64,000 nt of DNA from Calcarisporiella thermophila CBS 279.70 (Eukaryota > Calcarisporiellomycota), in NCBI RefSeq assembly GCF_041956535.1, contig NW_027192197.1, forward strand, positions 383,829 to 447,828. The letters run 5' to 3'. Shown piece after piece: positions 1-12,855 of the stretch; position 1 is the first letter of the stretch; every line of letters begins with the position of its first letter. The notes below the pieces were generated by a model. That model had not been told where the DNA came from and did no database searches. It was given only the letters and a program-made list of their open reading frames with translations. The position numbers and the translations under genes were made by a program.

Positions 1-1898
1 TCTGATTGCCGAAGGATGGTGCCCTACTATGGATATCAATAGGATCCAGCTTTCGTTGAGGCAATCCACTGTAAGCATGACTCAATAATTGCAGCCTTTT
101 ATCTCAATGGAACCTATGGATTATACTATTTGTCTTAATAATTTAGGAGGCCGCTGGCGGAATGATTCCTTCTATTCTTAATGAGCTGCGTACGACAAAG
201 GAGCCCCCAACCTTCCATCGCACTAACAAATTTACCGCCGGCTTTCAAAATATTGTGGATGCTTATGGTGTTGCTAAGTATCGTGAAGTCAATCCTGGTC
301 TCTTCACGATCATATCTTTTCCATTCCTTTTTGCCGTCATGTTTGGTGATCTTGGTCATGGAGCCATTCTAACTTTAATTGCACTTTGGATGGTCTTGCG
401 CGAAAAACGCTTGGAGAAAGAAACGAACGATGAAGTAATTTAATACATTAACCCGCTTATACTTGATATCTTTTTTAATATTTATCAATAATTTTTAGAT
501 CTTCGGGATGTTTTTCTTTGGTCGTTATATCATCTTACTTATGGGGCTATTCTCCATCTTTACGGGTCTGATCTATAATGACATATTTTCACTCTCAATG
601 AGTCTATTTAAATCGGGATGGGAATGGCCAGAGAATTTCGAGATTGGACAAATGCTTCAAGCTAAGCAGGTTGGCGTCTATCCATTCGGAATTGACCCGG
701 TATGTTGAATATTATCTAAAAAGAAAATGAATATTTCTGGTATAACAATTTATTGATCTCGAAAGGCTTGGCATGGTGCAACTAATAATCTGACCTTCAG
801 CAATTCTTACAAGATGAAGCAAGCTATTATCTTTGGTGTGATTCAAGTAAATAGTCTCCACTCAGCTGATTTCTTATCCGTACGCTAATATGTGAATTTA
901 TTATTATTTTTCTAGATGACCTTTGGTATCATCCTGACCAATTTCAATTATATTCACTTCAACCGGCGCTCCTCAGTATGGGCAGAATTTGTTCCGCAAA
1001 TACTTTTCATGATGTCTATTTTTGGTTATCTTGTGTTTACCATCATACTCAAATGGTCGATTGATTGGTATGCAACAGATGCTGACGGGAATCCTCTCCA
1101 CAACTCTCCCCCTAGTCTTCTAAATATGCTCATCTTCATGTTCCTCTCTCCTGGGAGTGTCGACCCCAAAGATCAGCTATTTCCCGGTCAAGGCCCATTG
1201 CAAGGATTTCTGTTGTTGCTTGCCATAGTTTGTGTACCCTGGATGTTATTGGCCCATCCTCTATTGCTTCGCCGAGAGCATAAACGGGTGCTTGAACAGG
1301 GATATCGTCAAATAGGAGATGTGCGAGTATCGTCTGAAGAACAAAATAGCGGTGGCGCCGTAATTACTGAGGAAATGAGCCAAGAGAATGTAAGACTCCA
1401 TTTTGATTTCATCATTAAGTTTCTCCATTTTCATATCTCTATTATACTGTAATAGCATTTTGATTTTTCAGACGTGATGATTAACCAGGGAATTCATACT
1501 ATTGAATTCTGTCTTGAGTGTATCTCTAATACAGCTTCCTATCTTCGTTTGTGGGCTCTTTCCCTTGCTCATGCCCGTAAGTGGCCATTTTCATTTTAAT
1601 TTTCTTTACGAGAATAAGCTGATTAGTGCCCATAGAATTGTCGGCGGTGCTATGGAATATGACTCTCAAGCAAGTTTTCAATTTCAAAGGCACTCTTGGT
1701 GTTGTCGGCTTGTTCATAGGCTTCGCAGTCTGGTTTTCCTTAACCATATTTATTCTCCTGCTCATGGAGGGTCTGTCTGCTTTCCTACACGCACTCCGTC
1801 TGCACTGGGTCGAATTCAATGGCAAGTTTTACAAAGCGTCTGGAGTCAAGTTCGAGCCTTTCTCATTTGCGAATATCTTGGATGATAAAGCTGCTTGA
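1..1898 (+). CDS. VPH1: V-type proton ATPase subunit a, C-terminal part
   Basis: Exons: <2..70, 147..434, 499..699, 766..846, 916..1389, 1456..1576, 1636..1898; the 5' end lies outside the window. The product is the membrane half of the a subunit of the V0 sector, which carries protons into the vacuole or Golgi lumen. Recognisable family blocks run in order: [46 protein letters not shown], then several hydrophobic helices, and [20 protein letters not shown]. The last block holds the conserved arginine known to be essential for proton transfer in yeast Vph1. The protein ends with a charged tail about 20 residues after [10 protein letters not shown], as is usual. The acceptor at 1455, rather than the tempting TTTTTCAG at 1471, keeps the frame open. 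Whether it is the vacuolar (Vph1) or Golgi (Stv1) form cannot be told. Confidence 0.96.
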
Positions 1899-2121
1899 TC
1901 CACACAAGCTGCCATATAATTTACTTATAAATAAAAAGGATTTTATATTTGATATAGCTAATTTTCCACATCTATTGACAAGAATATGCAAATAGAGAAT
2001 GCATCTTGAACTTTTCTTAGTGATCGTTATCGTGATTTAATCAGATGCTCTGAGGGCATACCTAAAAACGTGAAAAATTTTTCTTTAAAATCCGCTCACT
2101 CTATGTGAGAAAGAGTAGTAG

Positions 2122-3038
2122 TTACATTCGAACTGTAAACAATCCGTCTGGAAATCCGTGTTGAGTTTCTTCCTTAATTAACGATAACCCAGCTTTACGA
2201 AAGATATCCTTAAAATCTTTATCTGGTCTGTCAGAATAAAAGAACTCTCCATAAGCATTAATGTGTGTAACTAATATCATATATTCTCTACCTTGTCACA
2301 CTAGAATCCTCTTCATCGTATAAACATTCATTTGATGAAATATTTTCTTTCACTCCGATTATGCCTCCAGGTTTTAATCCTTTTTTACATCTCTGAAAGA
2401 ATGTAATAAGATCATCTAAAAAGATAGATCTAAAAATGAATTGGCTGAGAATAGGGAAATACTTTGATTAATTACCGTCTGTTAAATGACCAAGTACCCA
2501 TTGGCACCATATTAAGTCATACCGGCCTTCTACTGGCACGAAATTTTGCAGACCACAGGTATAGAAATCACCCACCTTGCCGTCACGAACTTGTTCCTTG
2601 AGATCAATGCGAGCCCTTTTGATGAATTTTTCGCATTGCTCTACCAGATCCACACGCTCAAAAGGAACCTTGAGCAACATCTGTTGTGTTACGCGGCCGA
2701 TTCCCGCACCGCAATCACAAGCATACTGCGGGGAGATGCAGGGTGCTTTGATCAAATGTCCACCGGCGCCTTTTTTACCGACAGTAAGCTCACGAAGAAA
2801 CCGAAGAGATCCTTGCGTGTCTATATGGGATATACGGCCGAAACCTCCAAGCATCCCATCGACGTCAGGGTCGATGGAATTCCAGTAGGACTGAGCATGT
2901 CCGTACCAATCCTTTTAGAAATACAAAAATAAACAAAAGTTCAATTCGTCATGGAGGAAGTTGACGAAAGAGATGCAAGGGTATAAACTAGCATAGATAT
3001 AAAACCTCCGAGCTCATTGATTTGACGTGGGACTCCAT
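2122..3038 (-). CDS. TAE1: Alpha-N-terminal protein methyltransferase (NTMT1/Tae1 family)
   Basis: Exons (minus strand, 5' to 3'): 3038..3006, 2911..2476, 2415..2292, 2227..2122; 232 residues. This family methylates the alpha-amino group of proteins that start X-Pro-Lys, including ribosomal proteins, using S-adenosylmethionine. The sequence shows YWNSIDPDVDGMLGGFG near the N-terminus, the SAM-binding motif DCGAGIGR, then CGLQNF and WCQWVLGHLTD. Each aligns by eye with the human NTMT1 signature. DSSVTR and GLSLIKEE follow in the last exons. Length fits the family (about 220-230 residues). The first exon (11 codons) is the least certain part: it rests on an in-phase ATG and a weak GTTTTA donor. 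The gene is convergent with the V-ATPase gene upstream. Confidence 0.92.
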
Positions 3039-3515
3039 TACGACAGGGTTAAAGAAGTTCAAAGCACTACCAACCAAACGGCAGCCGAGTGTTCAGAAAA
3101 GGTTAGTGTGGGTCAGCAGAGTTGGACTAAGAAAAGCAGAGAATAGCGCAGGAAAAGTGTGCGAGGTCTGCTTAATCTATTCAGAGTTAAGCTGTGTACT
3201 AAAATGTCCTGGTTTGACCTGGCCCCTCCAAACATGACGTAATTTAAGTGTTGCGGCGTGCAAAATTTTAGCTGTAATATTTTTAAAAATAATTCTTACT
3301 CTGTTGAAAAAAAAATTTCAATTGAAACAGCTCAACTAACTTTTTTGCATCTCCCTTTTTTTAATATTTTTTTTACAACTCTTTATCCCTCCATTTTTTT
3401 TCTTCTTATAAACCTCTTTCCCTCTGTGCCATTTATCTCTACTGCTTTGTCGGAAACTTCAGTTCCATCCTAGTTGTTGAAAAGCAGTGTTGTTTTGCCT
3501 TCAGTTCTCTCCAGA

Positions 3516-4856
3516 ATGGCTCATGGGAATGCCGCTCTAGAGGAGAGACCTTCCAAGAACGTCTTCAAGCTAGCACTTGCTCAGTTGTTCGTTACCCAGG
3601 ACAAACAAGCTAATCTCACGGGCGCTAGTCGCCTCATCGTGGAGGCAGCAATTAAAGGAGCAAACATCGTTGTGCTACCCGTGAGTTTGGTACCTTAAAC
3701 ATCAACCTCTACCTGGATACTTATAATACACCCATAGGAGTGTTTTATCTGCCCTTTCTCCCCAAGTAATTTTGCACGGTTTGCTGAACAGATACCGGGT
3801 GGCGAGACATATGAATTTCTTTCAGGCTATGCTAAGGTTTGACCACTTCTTTCTTCTATTGATGTTCGTCACAGTCTTCTTATGCTTACTTGTATTTACA
3901 GGAGTATCGCGTGTACTTAATTGGTGGTAATTTCTATTGCAATTACTGTGTCTTTGATTTGGTAAGAGTTGCTTACCAATATTCTTTCTCGCCAGGCTCT
4001 ATCCCTGAACGAGGCGAATCCGGGAAACTCTATGATACATGTTGTGTATTTGGCCCAAATGGTAAAGATCCTACTTATTACCCTTGGGCAAACTCTTCTC
4101 ACCTTTCATGGGTTCTAGGTGAACTGGTCGCAAAGCATCGGAAAGAAATCGTGTCAGAAACAATGCCGGAAAAAATTCCAGCAAGAAAGGTAAGGATCTC
4201 TAGAGGGCTACATACGAAGATAAGAGCTTCGAGGTTAACCACAACAATACGTAGGAGTCGAAGGCTATTTATTCAAATTGTGAATCCCTTGCCTATGTTG
4301 ATACAGTATACGGCAGAATTGGTGTTGGATTATGCGTGGATGTCAACGACTCTTCACTCGCGAAGAAAGCTGCCCAGAAGGATTGTATTATTTTAGTTTA
4401 CCCCACTCTCTTCACCGTTGATGCAGCCCCTATCTACTGGGAAGTAATGCAACAAGCTACGTGAGTAGAAAGGACTGGGTTGAGTTGAGTCCATTCTGGT
4501 ACTAATCATGAAATTGTTCTTTGAATAGTGCTAACCATACTCAGATATATATCGCTGCCTGTTCTCCTGCTCGTAATTATACCTCGGAACTAGTACCTCT
4601 TGGCCACAGCTCTGTCGTAGATCCATCTGGTCGAGTGATTGCATCTACCAAACATGAAGAGTCGATTGTCTACGCTGACATTGGTGAGCTTTTCTATTGT
4701 CCAACTTCATTAGGAGTGGACAAGTCGATGCTAATTAACGCATTCTACAAGATAGATCTGGAGCACCTACAAGTCGTGCGGAAGAACGGGACAATAATTT
4801 CTGATGCCATCGAGCAAGTTTCACCAAGAGTCCATTGTTCATCTTCTAGTATATGA
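3516..4856 (+). CDS. NIT2: Carbon-nitrogen hydrolase of the Nit2 / omega-amidase type
   Basis: Exons: 3516..3680, 3738..3836, 3902..3926, 3996..4061, 4119..4189, 4255..4460, 4529..4683, 4756..4856; 295 residues. Nit2 enzymes hydrolyse alpha-ketoglutaramate and alpha-ketosuccinamate. The Glu-Lys-Cys triad is visible: Glu in VVLPECF, Lys in VAKHRK, Cys in GRIGVGLCVD. Other family blocks are YLIGGSIPE, GKLYDTC.VFGPNG, QIYIAACSPARN, GHSSVVDPSGRV and the C-terminal YADIDLEHL. The third exon is only 25 nt. The stretch after KHRK is diverged: the usual HLFDIDVPGKI is represented by a shorter segment ending MPEKI, so substrate preference may differ. An intron at 4684-4755 is needed to give the conserved DIDL end. 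Confidence 0.92.
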
Positions 4857-5945
4857 AAATTTAATGAACACTATTGGTATTACACTCTTATTTCGTAGAT
4901 TTTTTTTTTTCTCTTTAAAATTTATAGCGCCTTTTTTGAAATATTTCTTTCCTTTGTATGATTTTTTTTTTCGTTTTCTTTTCTTTTTTAATTGGGTATA
5001 TATGCTTTTATTCTCTGGGGAAGAATGAAAGTAGGGAGGTTGTTTACTTAGTAAACAATATGTTATTCACATTTTTATTCTTGTTTTTAAAAAAAATCTT
5101 TGATTTTTTTTATTCATTTTTTCTCCCCTTCTCGCAATATCCCTTCCAACTTTCCTTCGCGTTGTGAATTTTCATCATGATTTTACTTAACTTTCGTAGC
5201 TTCTTATTTTTGTACGTATTTTTTATTTTCTCTTCCCATTATCATTCCTGATAAATTAGTACTATTCGAAATATACAGGAGCCACTTAGCGAGCCCTAAA
5301 ATGGAATAAAGGAGTTTGGATTAGGAAAGGATTTATGCAACCTCTCTCACGAACCAACACCAGATGAATATGGAATCTATGACATAAATTCCCAGCAATT
5401 CTGTTGCAGCCGTGGTCACAAGTTCTCCTCCTTGGATCGATTTGCAAGTTTGCATTGGGACTTAGCTTATTTCGGACTCCGTTTCAAAACGGGGTCTTCT
5501 AAATGAAGCAATGCTGACAGGTTTTAGAAATACGTCAACCGCTGTTAATGGCACTAAAACCAACTCCACAATCGTTCTTTTAAAAAGATGGGGGATAGGA
5601 TGATTCATGTCAAGATTAATTAGGTGGATAAACATAGGATGACTGACCAAAAAAGCAATAGGGCATAGAGATAATAGAACAATACGATAACGAATGGCAA
5701 ATCCAAAGTCCGGCCCAGCGATTGGATATATGGAAATAATCAAGGATATATAGGATATAAATACATAAATGAATGTAAAATAAAATGAAGGGTGAATAGA
5801 ATGAAGCCATTTTCCTGGCGGATAAGGGTTTAGGGAACGGGAAAAACATTTCAAGAGAGAGATATGTAATAGCCCAACCATTACCAAGCCCGCTAAATTT
5901 TGTACACATCATATCATCTATACAAGAAACTCGGTTTCTGCTCTG
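4857..5945. other. Intergenic region with T-tracts, between convergent genes
   Basis: This is 1.1 kb between the 3' end of the nitrilase gene and the 3' end of the RGS gene. It holds long T-runs at about 4898-5130 and a perfect 9-bp inverted repeat (TTGTTTACT / AGTAAACAA) at 5040-5058. No gene with recognisable domains or consistent splicing was found. Open frames on the minus strand at 5462-5912 lack any family motif. Confidence 0.6.
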
Positions 5946-7397
5946 CTATCGAAGGACCAATCGATGTCCCGGAACTAATATAAATATGGTCGTGGTGACG
6001 ACAGTCGCAAGAACCGTGTTCACGAAGAGGAACACTGCACGCCGATTATGAAGTCGCTGGACTGCACTTTCCTTTATCTGGTAGAATCGTAAGCCGTGAG
6101 TCCCGCTAAACAATTCGCGAACAATTGAAAAAGATCAGTTATACAATAAATAAGCTTTATCAGTAGCCACAACCTACCACAGTTTGAGCAGTGTCAATAA
6201 CGGTGAAAACTCCGACAAGCTTGTTATTAGGCACGACCATCCGAGGAAGATGGGCAAGGAGCCCCAAAGCCGGGTGGTCCATCCACCAAGATTGAGAAAC
6301 ACGAAAGTAAGTTCAAATGCAAATCCAGCAGTAAGAACCAGGACACCCAATAGCATAAGGATCCGTGCCAGAGGTAAGGAGATGTTCGATGTGCAGGCCT
6401 CATCAAGAAAATGGGGATAATAATAAGCACCAAGTGCACCGTATACGTAAGCTTTGGCTTGTGAGAACACTGCTGGATCTACTCGTCCTCTGACCTCCAC
6501 CAGCTCGTGTAGTGCAAGCCGTTGATCTTCAGGAAGACATACGCTATACTTTTCTGCATCATAGGGCGAGCAGAATCTTTCGTAGAGACGTAGTGCTGAA
6601 TCATGTAGCTCGTTTAAGGTTGGAGCATCATGTACTTTAATCACAACGGCTTCCAGGGGCATATCTGATCCACCCTCCCTGGTCTCAACAATGTTATGAA
6701 TGTGCCGTCTCTCTTCTGCTGTAGCAGCAGTCATTAAATCCTCCGGGGATAACCTACGGTGGTCATGAAAGATCAAGTTCTTCGAGATCAATTGTTCATT
6801 CCGCAGATTATTGATGTTGATGCTTTCGTCTTCATCGTTCTCCTCGCTTACTACAACAACAACAGACGGCGAATGCGACCACCCTGCTTGTTCTCTGTGT
6901 TCATGTTCACAATATGCTTGCCACATCCGTTCATGTTTTTCAAGCTCCTCGAGAAAATGTAGATTTTCGTCGGCACGATATCGTCTCCGAAGATATCGAT
7001 CAAAATCTCGTAGGGAGAGCGGTGAGTGCGCGAGCCCAGAGAGTACCTGATCGAGAGTGGGAAGCCCCTTAATAGAGAGATGATATTCTTGTATTCGATT
7101 CCAAGCATTGCAACCGCGCTCAAGTTCATCATAATCCCTTGGGTGCGAGGTGAGTAAGTGAGTGGAGCGGGAAGAGTCGGGATGAGCGGATAATGAAATT
7201 TCGCTACTAGAAGTAAGTGCCGGGGTGATGCGGCCAGTAGGAGATGGTACAAGCATGCAAGAGGAATCGGCATCGTATTCGGGAGAAAGTGGACGTGGAG
7301 AAGGAGATCGTCGCCTCGTATTGTGATAGTTTGACCAACGAGGGCTTGTGATTTCAAAAGATGGGGTAGGGCTTTTCATCCTCACTTGATTATACAT
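5946..7397 (-). CDS. RGS-domain protein with C-terminal membrane segments (Rax1-like)
   Basis: Exons: 7397..6178 and 6105..5946 (minus strand); 459 residues. The N-terminal 90 residues are Ser/Pro/Arg-rich and look disordered. An RGS-like domain follows (from about residue 100, with SPLSLRDFDRYLRRRY and NLHFLEELEKHERM; second half LYERFCSPYDAEKYSVCLPE...AKAYVYGALGAYYYPHFL). The end has two hydrophobic helices (about 345-390), then in exon 2 GTHGLRFYQIKES, a third helix and the terminal VPGHRLVLR. That architecture matches fungal Rax1-type proteins, which mark bud or division sites, rather than classical Sst2-type RGS regulators. Known role is from the family; interaction with a G-alpha protein is inference. 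A split RGS domain with a long acidic insert (EENDEDESININ) is visible. Confidence 0.85.
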
Positions 7398-7905
7398 TTT
7401 TAATAATTTATATCAATAAAAAAGACTATAAAATTATATAAGGTATATTGTAGAGATTGCTGGAATGGAAAGAATTTGAATGTATAAGATCATCTAGATC
7501 AAAGGAATCCTTGTGCCAGCAAGTTGATGATGCTATAAAAGAAGGGATATCCAGCAATCTACGAGGATAAAAAGTCTGAAAGGAGCGAGATGGGTAAAAC
7601 CGAGGATTATCGGAAGAGAGAGATCTACTCTCTATCGAGTGCGATGCTCCACTCAAAGTATATAGAACAGAGAAGAACCGTTAGAGAAAATCAAAATTCA
7701 ACATTTTCACCCTTTTCGTGTAAGGGTGATTGAATTGCTGCAGCCCTCAGATCCACAAGCATCACCACAGACAGAGTAAATTGGAAGCCACTTTCGAAAA
7801 TAAAAAAATTGCCCCCTTTCAAGCAGGCTTTATTTGATTTCAATAAAATATTAGCTAGTATAACTTCTAATCCAAAACGATTCGGTATAGAACGAGGTCC
7901 ATTTT
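7398..7905. other. Intergenic region upstream of the RGS gene
   Basis: About 500 nt of AT-rich sequence between the start of the RGS gene and the 3' end of the cytochrome b5 reductase gene, both on the minus strand. It should contain the RGS promoter and the reductase terminator. No gene or clear motif was seen. Confidence 0.6.
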
Positions 7906-9044
<1,139 letters not shown>

Positions 9045-11301
9045 CTTATGTAGTTGATTCTATTCTATTACTGAAACCTAGAGAGCAATAACAACGATTC
9101 GGGACTATATTTGGCGCAGCAATTAGAAGCTTGAAATTAGACAATGGAATATCGTAAGATACCAATAAGAATGGAAATAATGTACGGAATTTATGTGAAA
9201 CGGCTATTTTAAATCGAGGGATAGGGTGAAATTTAGCTTATCGAATACTATTTACATTCTAGTTTCCCGTTTAAATCTACATGGACCATTCACTGAAGAA
9301 GAGCTCGCATATGTACATTAAAGGATGATGTTAAGTACTCTTGGCCATACCAATCCGTAGAGCCGGTTTTTATAGAGTGGCAATATGCGGCCAATTCTAT
9401 ATGCATTCTAGCTTGCTGTCATTCACCTAGAGCAGTAGCTGAGAGCCTTCATTCTACTATTATTTAGGATATTAAAAACCCTATGTTTAGAGAAGATCTC
9501 CCGACATAGCTGGCCTCTATCTCTTGTCGTATTTATGTTTGATCTGTGGAAAGATTAGTTGTCTTACAATTAAAGCGCGATCACGCTGTCCTTGAATTTT
9601 TTTAAGTTGAACAAGGCAGGTGTTCCACTGGTTGTGCCCGAAGATAAGGTTTGGATCTTCGAGAGCAGACTTCAAATCGTGCCTGAGAATTCAAACCTGT
9701 CTCCTAAGAAAAAATAGATGAGCAAACTTGGTGCGCATGGAATCTTCGACTGTTATCGCATAACTTAGTTTCAGAGCTTAGAAAGGTAAAATTAAAGGAG
9801 ACCTATAAACTCGAGAGAGTAGGAAATATCGAAAATGACCTCAGTGCCGAAGTATCTAAGCTTCACTTGCTTCCATCCCCGTCCTGATGGTCTTGAGTCC
9901 CCAGCCTACTACATATATTGGCCGAATTTATTTTACGAAATGATACTTTCAAAACAACCCTCTCCAGATGCATTCGCACTCCTCCCTCTGATAGACGTGC
10001 ATTTCTGCATATTATACATATTTGGCAACTCAATTTTCGAATCCCCTCGCCTAACCATCTCCTTTTAGACCACTACTGCAGCAGGGGCATTGGGTCTGAA
10101 AATGATACCGAATTTGAATCAGATACAAAGACAAAAGCAATATACTGCCTTTGCATATATTCATAAGGCGTGCGAATTGGCTGCCTATTAAGCGGACACT
10201 CTGAGTCAGAATAGAATCTAGCAGCTTTAAATTGCCCGGATTATGACGCAGTTTCGCAGCTCGAATCTTTTGGTCTGGTGGAGTGGGCGAGCACTTCAAG
10301 CATTATTACTAGGAAATATATAGGCTATAAATTTTATTCTGAAATTCGCGTGCAGTGTGGCTCGCATGGGCGCATGGCTGCTGAAGTATGCTTGCGTAGG
10401 AGGGATAATTTATAAAGTATAGGAAAAACAGCGGAAGAATTATTACTCCTCAGGTGATCTGATAAGTAAATATTACATTTTCGCTGGAGGAGAAGGACTA
10501 TAAACAATATGCAATTATACCAGATTGCCGTATCCAGGAGTCGTTAATGGGATGGGAAGGGAATCGATTTAACTCCCAAATTTAGACTCTCATATAAAAC
10601 AGATTTCCTTTATGTAGACTCTTGTTCTGAAATCGTTTTGGTCGAGACTTTGTTCATTTAGGCGCGCACGGTATTTCTTGATGAAACAGTACTAGTGATG
10701 CGAGTGCCTAAACGAGCTAGTTGCAGCACTAGATGGGCATGCAACCAGTGAGCCGATGGTTCTCCTGAAACTCAATATATGAATAGCTTTTAGTGGTTCT
10801 GCTGGTTTGCTTTTTGCACTACCAATAACAAAGACTTTTGCTTGCAGTTTTCTAGCGGGAAAACTCAACGGAATCTTTACGCAGACCGGAACAAAAGCGC
10901 TTTAGCACGCCCGGCTCATACTTCCATATATTCGGCGTACGTTGTCACAACGCCGTTCTATTAGCTTTATCGTTCCCATCAAATGTGGGCATCCGCTTTA
11001 TTTCAGCTCTTCAATTCTTTTTATGTAAGCTTGGATATGATTTTAAAATTTGGTCCTACCTTGTGGCTGATTCTAATAAAGATTAATCCTCATGGTGTTA
11101 GTTAAATCTGTGCATGGATTTCATTTTTCTGATTTAGACGAAAATATTTATCGTTGGATAATCTCCTAGATATACTCAATATTTTTCACTTTCTTTATTT
11201 CATAAACTGCGCAATCGTTATTGATTATTTTCATTTGTATCAACACTAACCCATAATTTGGGGGTGGATCAGTAATATCAAGGGTGAGATTGGTTAACCC
11301 G
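9045..11301. other. Gene-poor AT-rich region
   Basis: About 2.25 kb upstream of both the reductase (minus) and the Kre9-like gene (plus), so it contains both promoters. I found no convincing coding exon, RNA gene or transposon remnant. A perfect 10-bp palindrome AAAGCGCTTT lies at 10894-10903; the same 10-mer recurs at 13954 and 21584. Confidence 0.55.
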
Positions 11302-12548
11302 ATGGCACGCTCAATCCCTGCCATAATCTATCTCGTGGTTTTCAGTTACACATTTTTCATCTCGCTACTGGGAGTAAATGGAGAATTATTATACGCTCGT
11401 CAAGGTATGTTTTTTGGGACAAAATTTTAAGCTTCATCTTTTAAACATTTGATTAATATACATCAGCTAATGTTTGCGCTAACATCGCAACCGATGTGTA
11501 TTGTTCGCCCGCTGCCGGAGAATTATGGGATGTTGGCACGTATCGTCGTATAATATGGAACAATCTTAATCCTGCACTAGCACCAGCAACTAGTGTAGAC
11601 ATATATCTCATTTATTTGGATGGCGGCAGCAATACTGTGACAAAATCTTGGACAGATGCTATAAATAATGGGACTCTAGATATCTTTGTAGCAAAAGATT
11701 GGTTCCCTGCAGATAAGCAACTTGTTGCAGACACGATCAAAGAATTTGCCCTACACATTGCATGGTCGGGGCAGCAGCGAGAAAAATTTCCGAGAGGACC
11801 ATCATTCCGTGTTAGAAGTATGGTTGATAGAGAATGGACTTACCATTTCAAGGAGGTATAATAACAATGAACTTTTCCCTTTCTAGATCCCGCTCAGCTC
11901 GCCCCTACCATGATCGTCACAACAATGGTCAAAGTGCCAATGACCACATATGTTGACACCCCTACATCTACATATCTTAAATTAACACCCGCTGGTGGCA
12001 ACGAAGGTAGCTTTCCTACATGGGCAATCGGTGTGATTTCTGCTCTTGGAACATGTGCGCTTATAGCAATAGTTGCTGGCGTTTTCGTATGGCAATTGCG
12101 AAAACGGAGACCCAAAGATAGCCATTTCTTCAGTCCTTCACACACTTCACAAGCCTCTGCTGTACCAATGGCTGCTACGGGTAACACAGCAGAAAAGACA
12201 GCTGCCAAAGAAGGAGCACTTGAAACGACTAATAAGGAAGGGGCTAGTATTTCGTCTTTCCCCTCTAATCGCCCTACGTCCTCATTATCTGGCAACGGTG
12301 GCAATGGATTACGAGCTAGCATAGGGTCCGCTGGTGCAACCTCTGAGAATGAAGCGGGAAGCCGGAGAAGCGGGCATTCTAATGTACTCTCTGCTACTGA
12401 TGCAATGCTTATTGCAGATGCTTTTCGACAACAAATGAGAAAACCAACATGGGAAGAGAATGGAGAAAGTGGGGCTGGAGATGAGTCTGAGAAGGAGAGG
12501 AGTCATGGTGAAGATAAAGAGAAGAATCCGTCCGGAGACAAGTCATGA
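11302..12548 (+). CDS. Single-pass membrane protein with Kre9/Knh1-like ectodomain
   Basis: Exons: 11302..11404, 11467..11817, 11887..12548; 371 residues. Residues 1-32 form a signal peptide. The ectodomain (about 40-150) begins YCSPAAGELWDVGTYRRIIW and contains TSVDIYLIYLDGG and a late FPRGPSFRVRN. These echo the fungal Kre9/Knh1 N-terminal domain pattern ('SP..G..W..G....I.W', 'SVDIYL', '...FPRGP.F.V'). A Thr/Pro-rich stalk follows, then one membrane helix (about 208-232, WAIGVISALGTCALIAIVAG) and a basic stop-transfer QLRKRR. The tail of about 140 residues is rich in Ser, Gly, Glu and Lys and looks disordered. Family proteins act in beta-1,6-glucan or wall assembly; a cytoplasmic tail suggests a sensor or anchored wall factor, which is inference. 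The second intron uses donor GTATGG at 11818. Confidence 0.75.
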
Positions 12549-12753
12549 GCTAAATTCTACCAAACATAATGCTATGCTATATTTGTTTTTTATTAGACGA
12601 TTTTTTCCTATGTCTTTTATAATTATATTTTCGACCTTCTAGTGTAAATTCTGTTTTTCATCCTAGGATCTTAATACCTTCCACTTTTTGACCTTTTTGA
12701 TTTTAATTATCATTACCATTTGAGCTTCAATAAACCATTTTCTGCTGACTAAA

Positions 12754-12792
12754 TTTTGGATATTTTATAATAATATTATAAAATATCCAAAA
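12754..12792. repeat. Perfect palindrome, 19-bp arms
   Basis: TTTTGGATATTTTATAATA is followed, after one base, by its exact reverse complement. The arms are 19 bp and the whole is 39 bp of almost pure A/T. It lies 205 bp after the stop codon of the Kre9-like gene and could form a hairpin or cruciform. Confidence 0.9.
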
Positions 12793-12810
12793 AAGGAAGG
12801 AATTGGAAAC

Positions 12811-12855
12811 GGAAGTCAAAAAGGAGAAGATAATATCTTCTCCTTTTTGACTTCC
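12811..12855. repeat. Perfect palindrome, 22-bp arms
   Basis: GGAAGTCAAAAAGGAGAAGA and its exact reverse complement form 22-bp arms around a single central base, 45 bp in all. It starts 18 bp after the previous palindrome. The purine-rich left arm and pyrimidine-rich right arm make a strong hairpin in RNA on either strand. Confidence 0.9.

Noticed and set aside
5462-5912. Open frames on the minus strand
   Set aside because: No family motif, no conserved splice structure, and low-complexity AT-rich composition between two convergent genes.
9835-10299. Overlapping open frames on both strands in the 2-kb intergenic region
   Set aside because: Short, with no recognisable domain, signal peptide or plausible promoter; consistent with chance.
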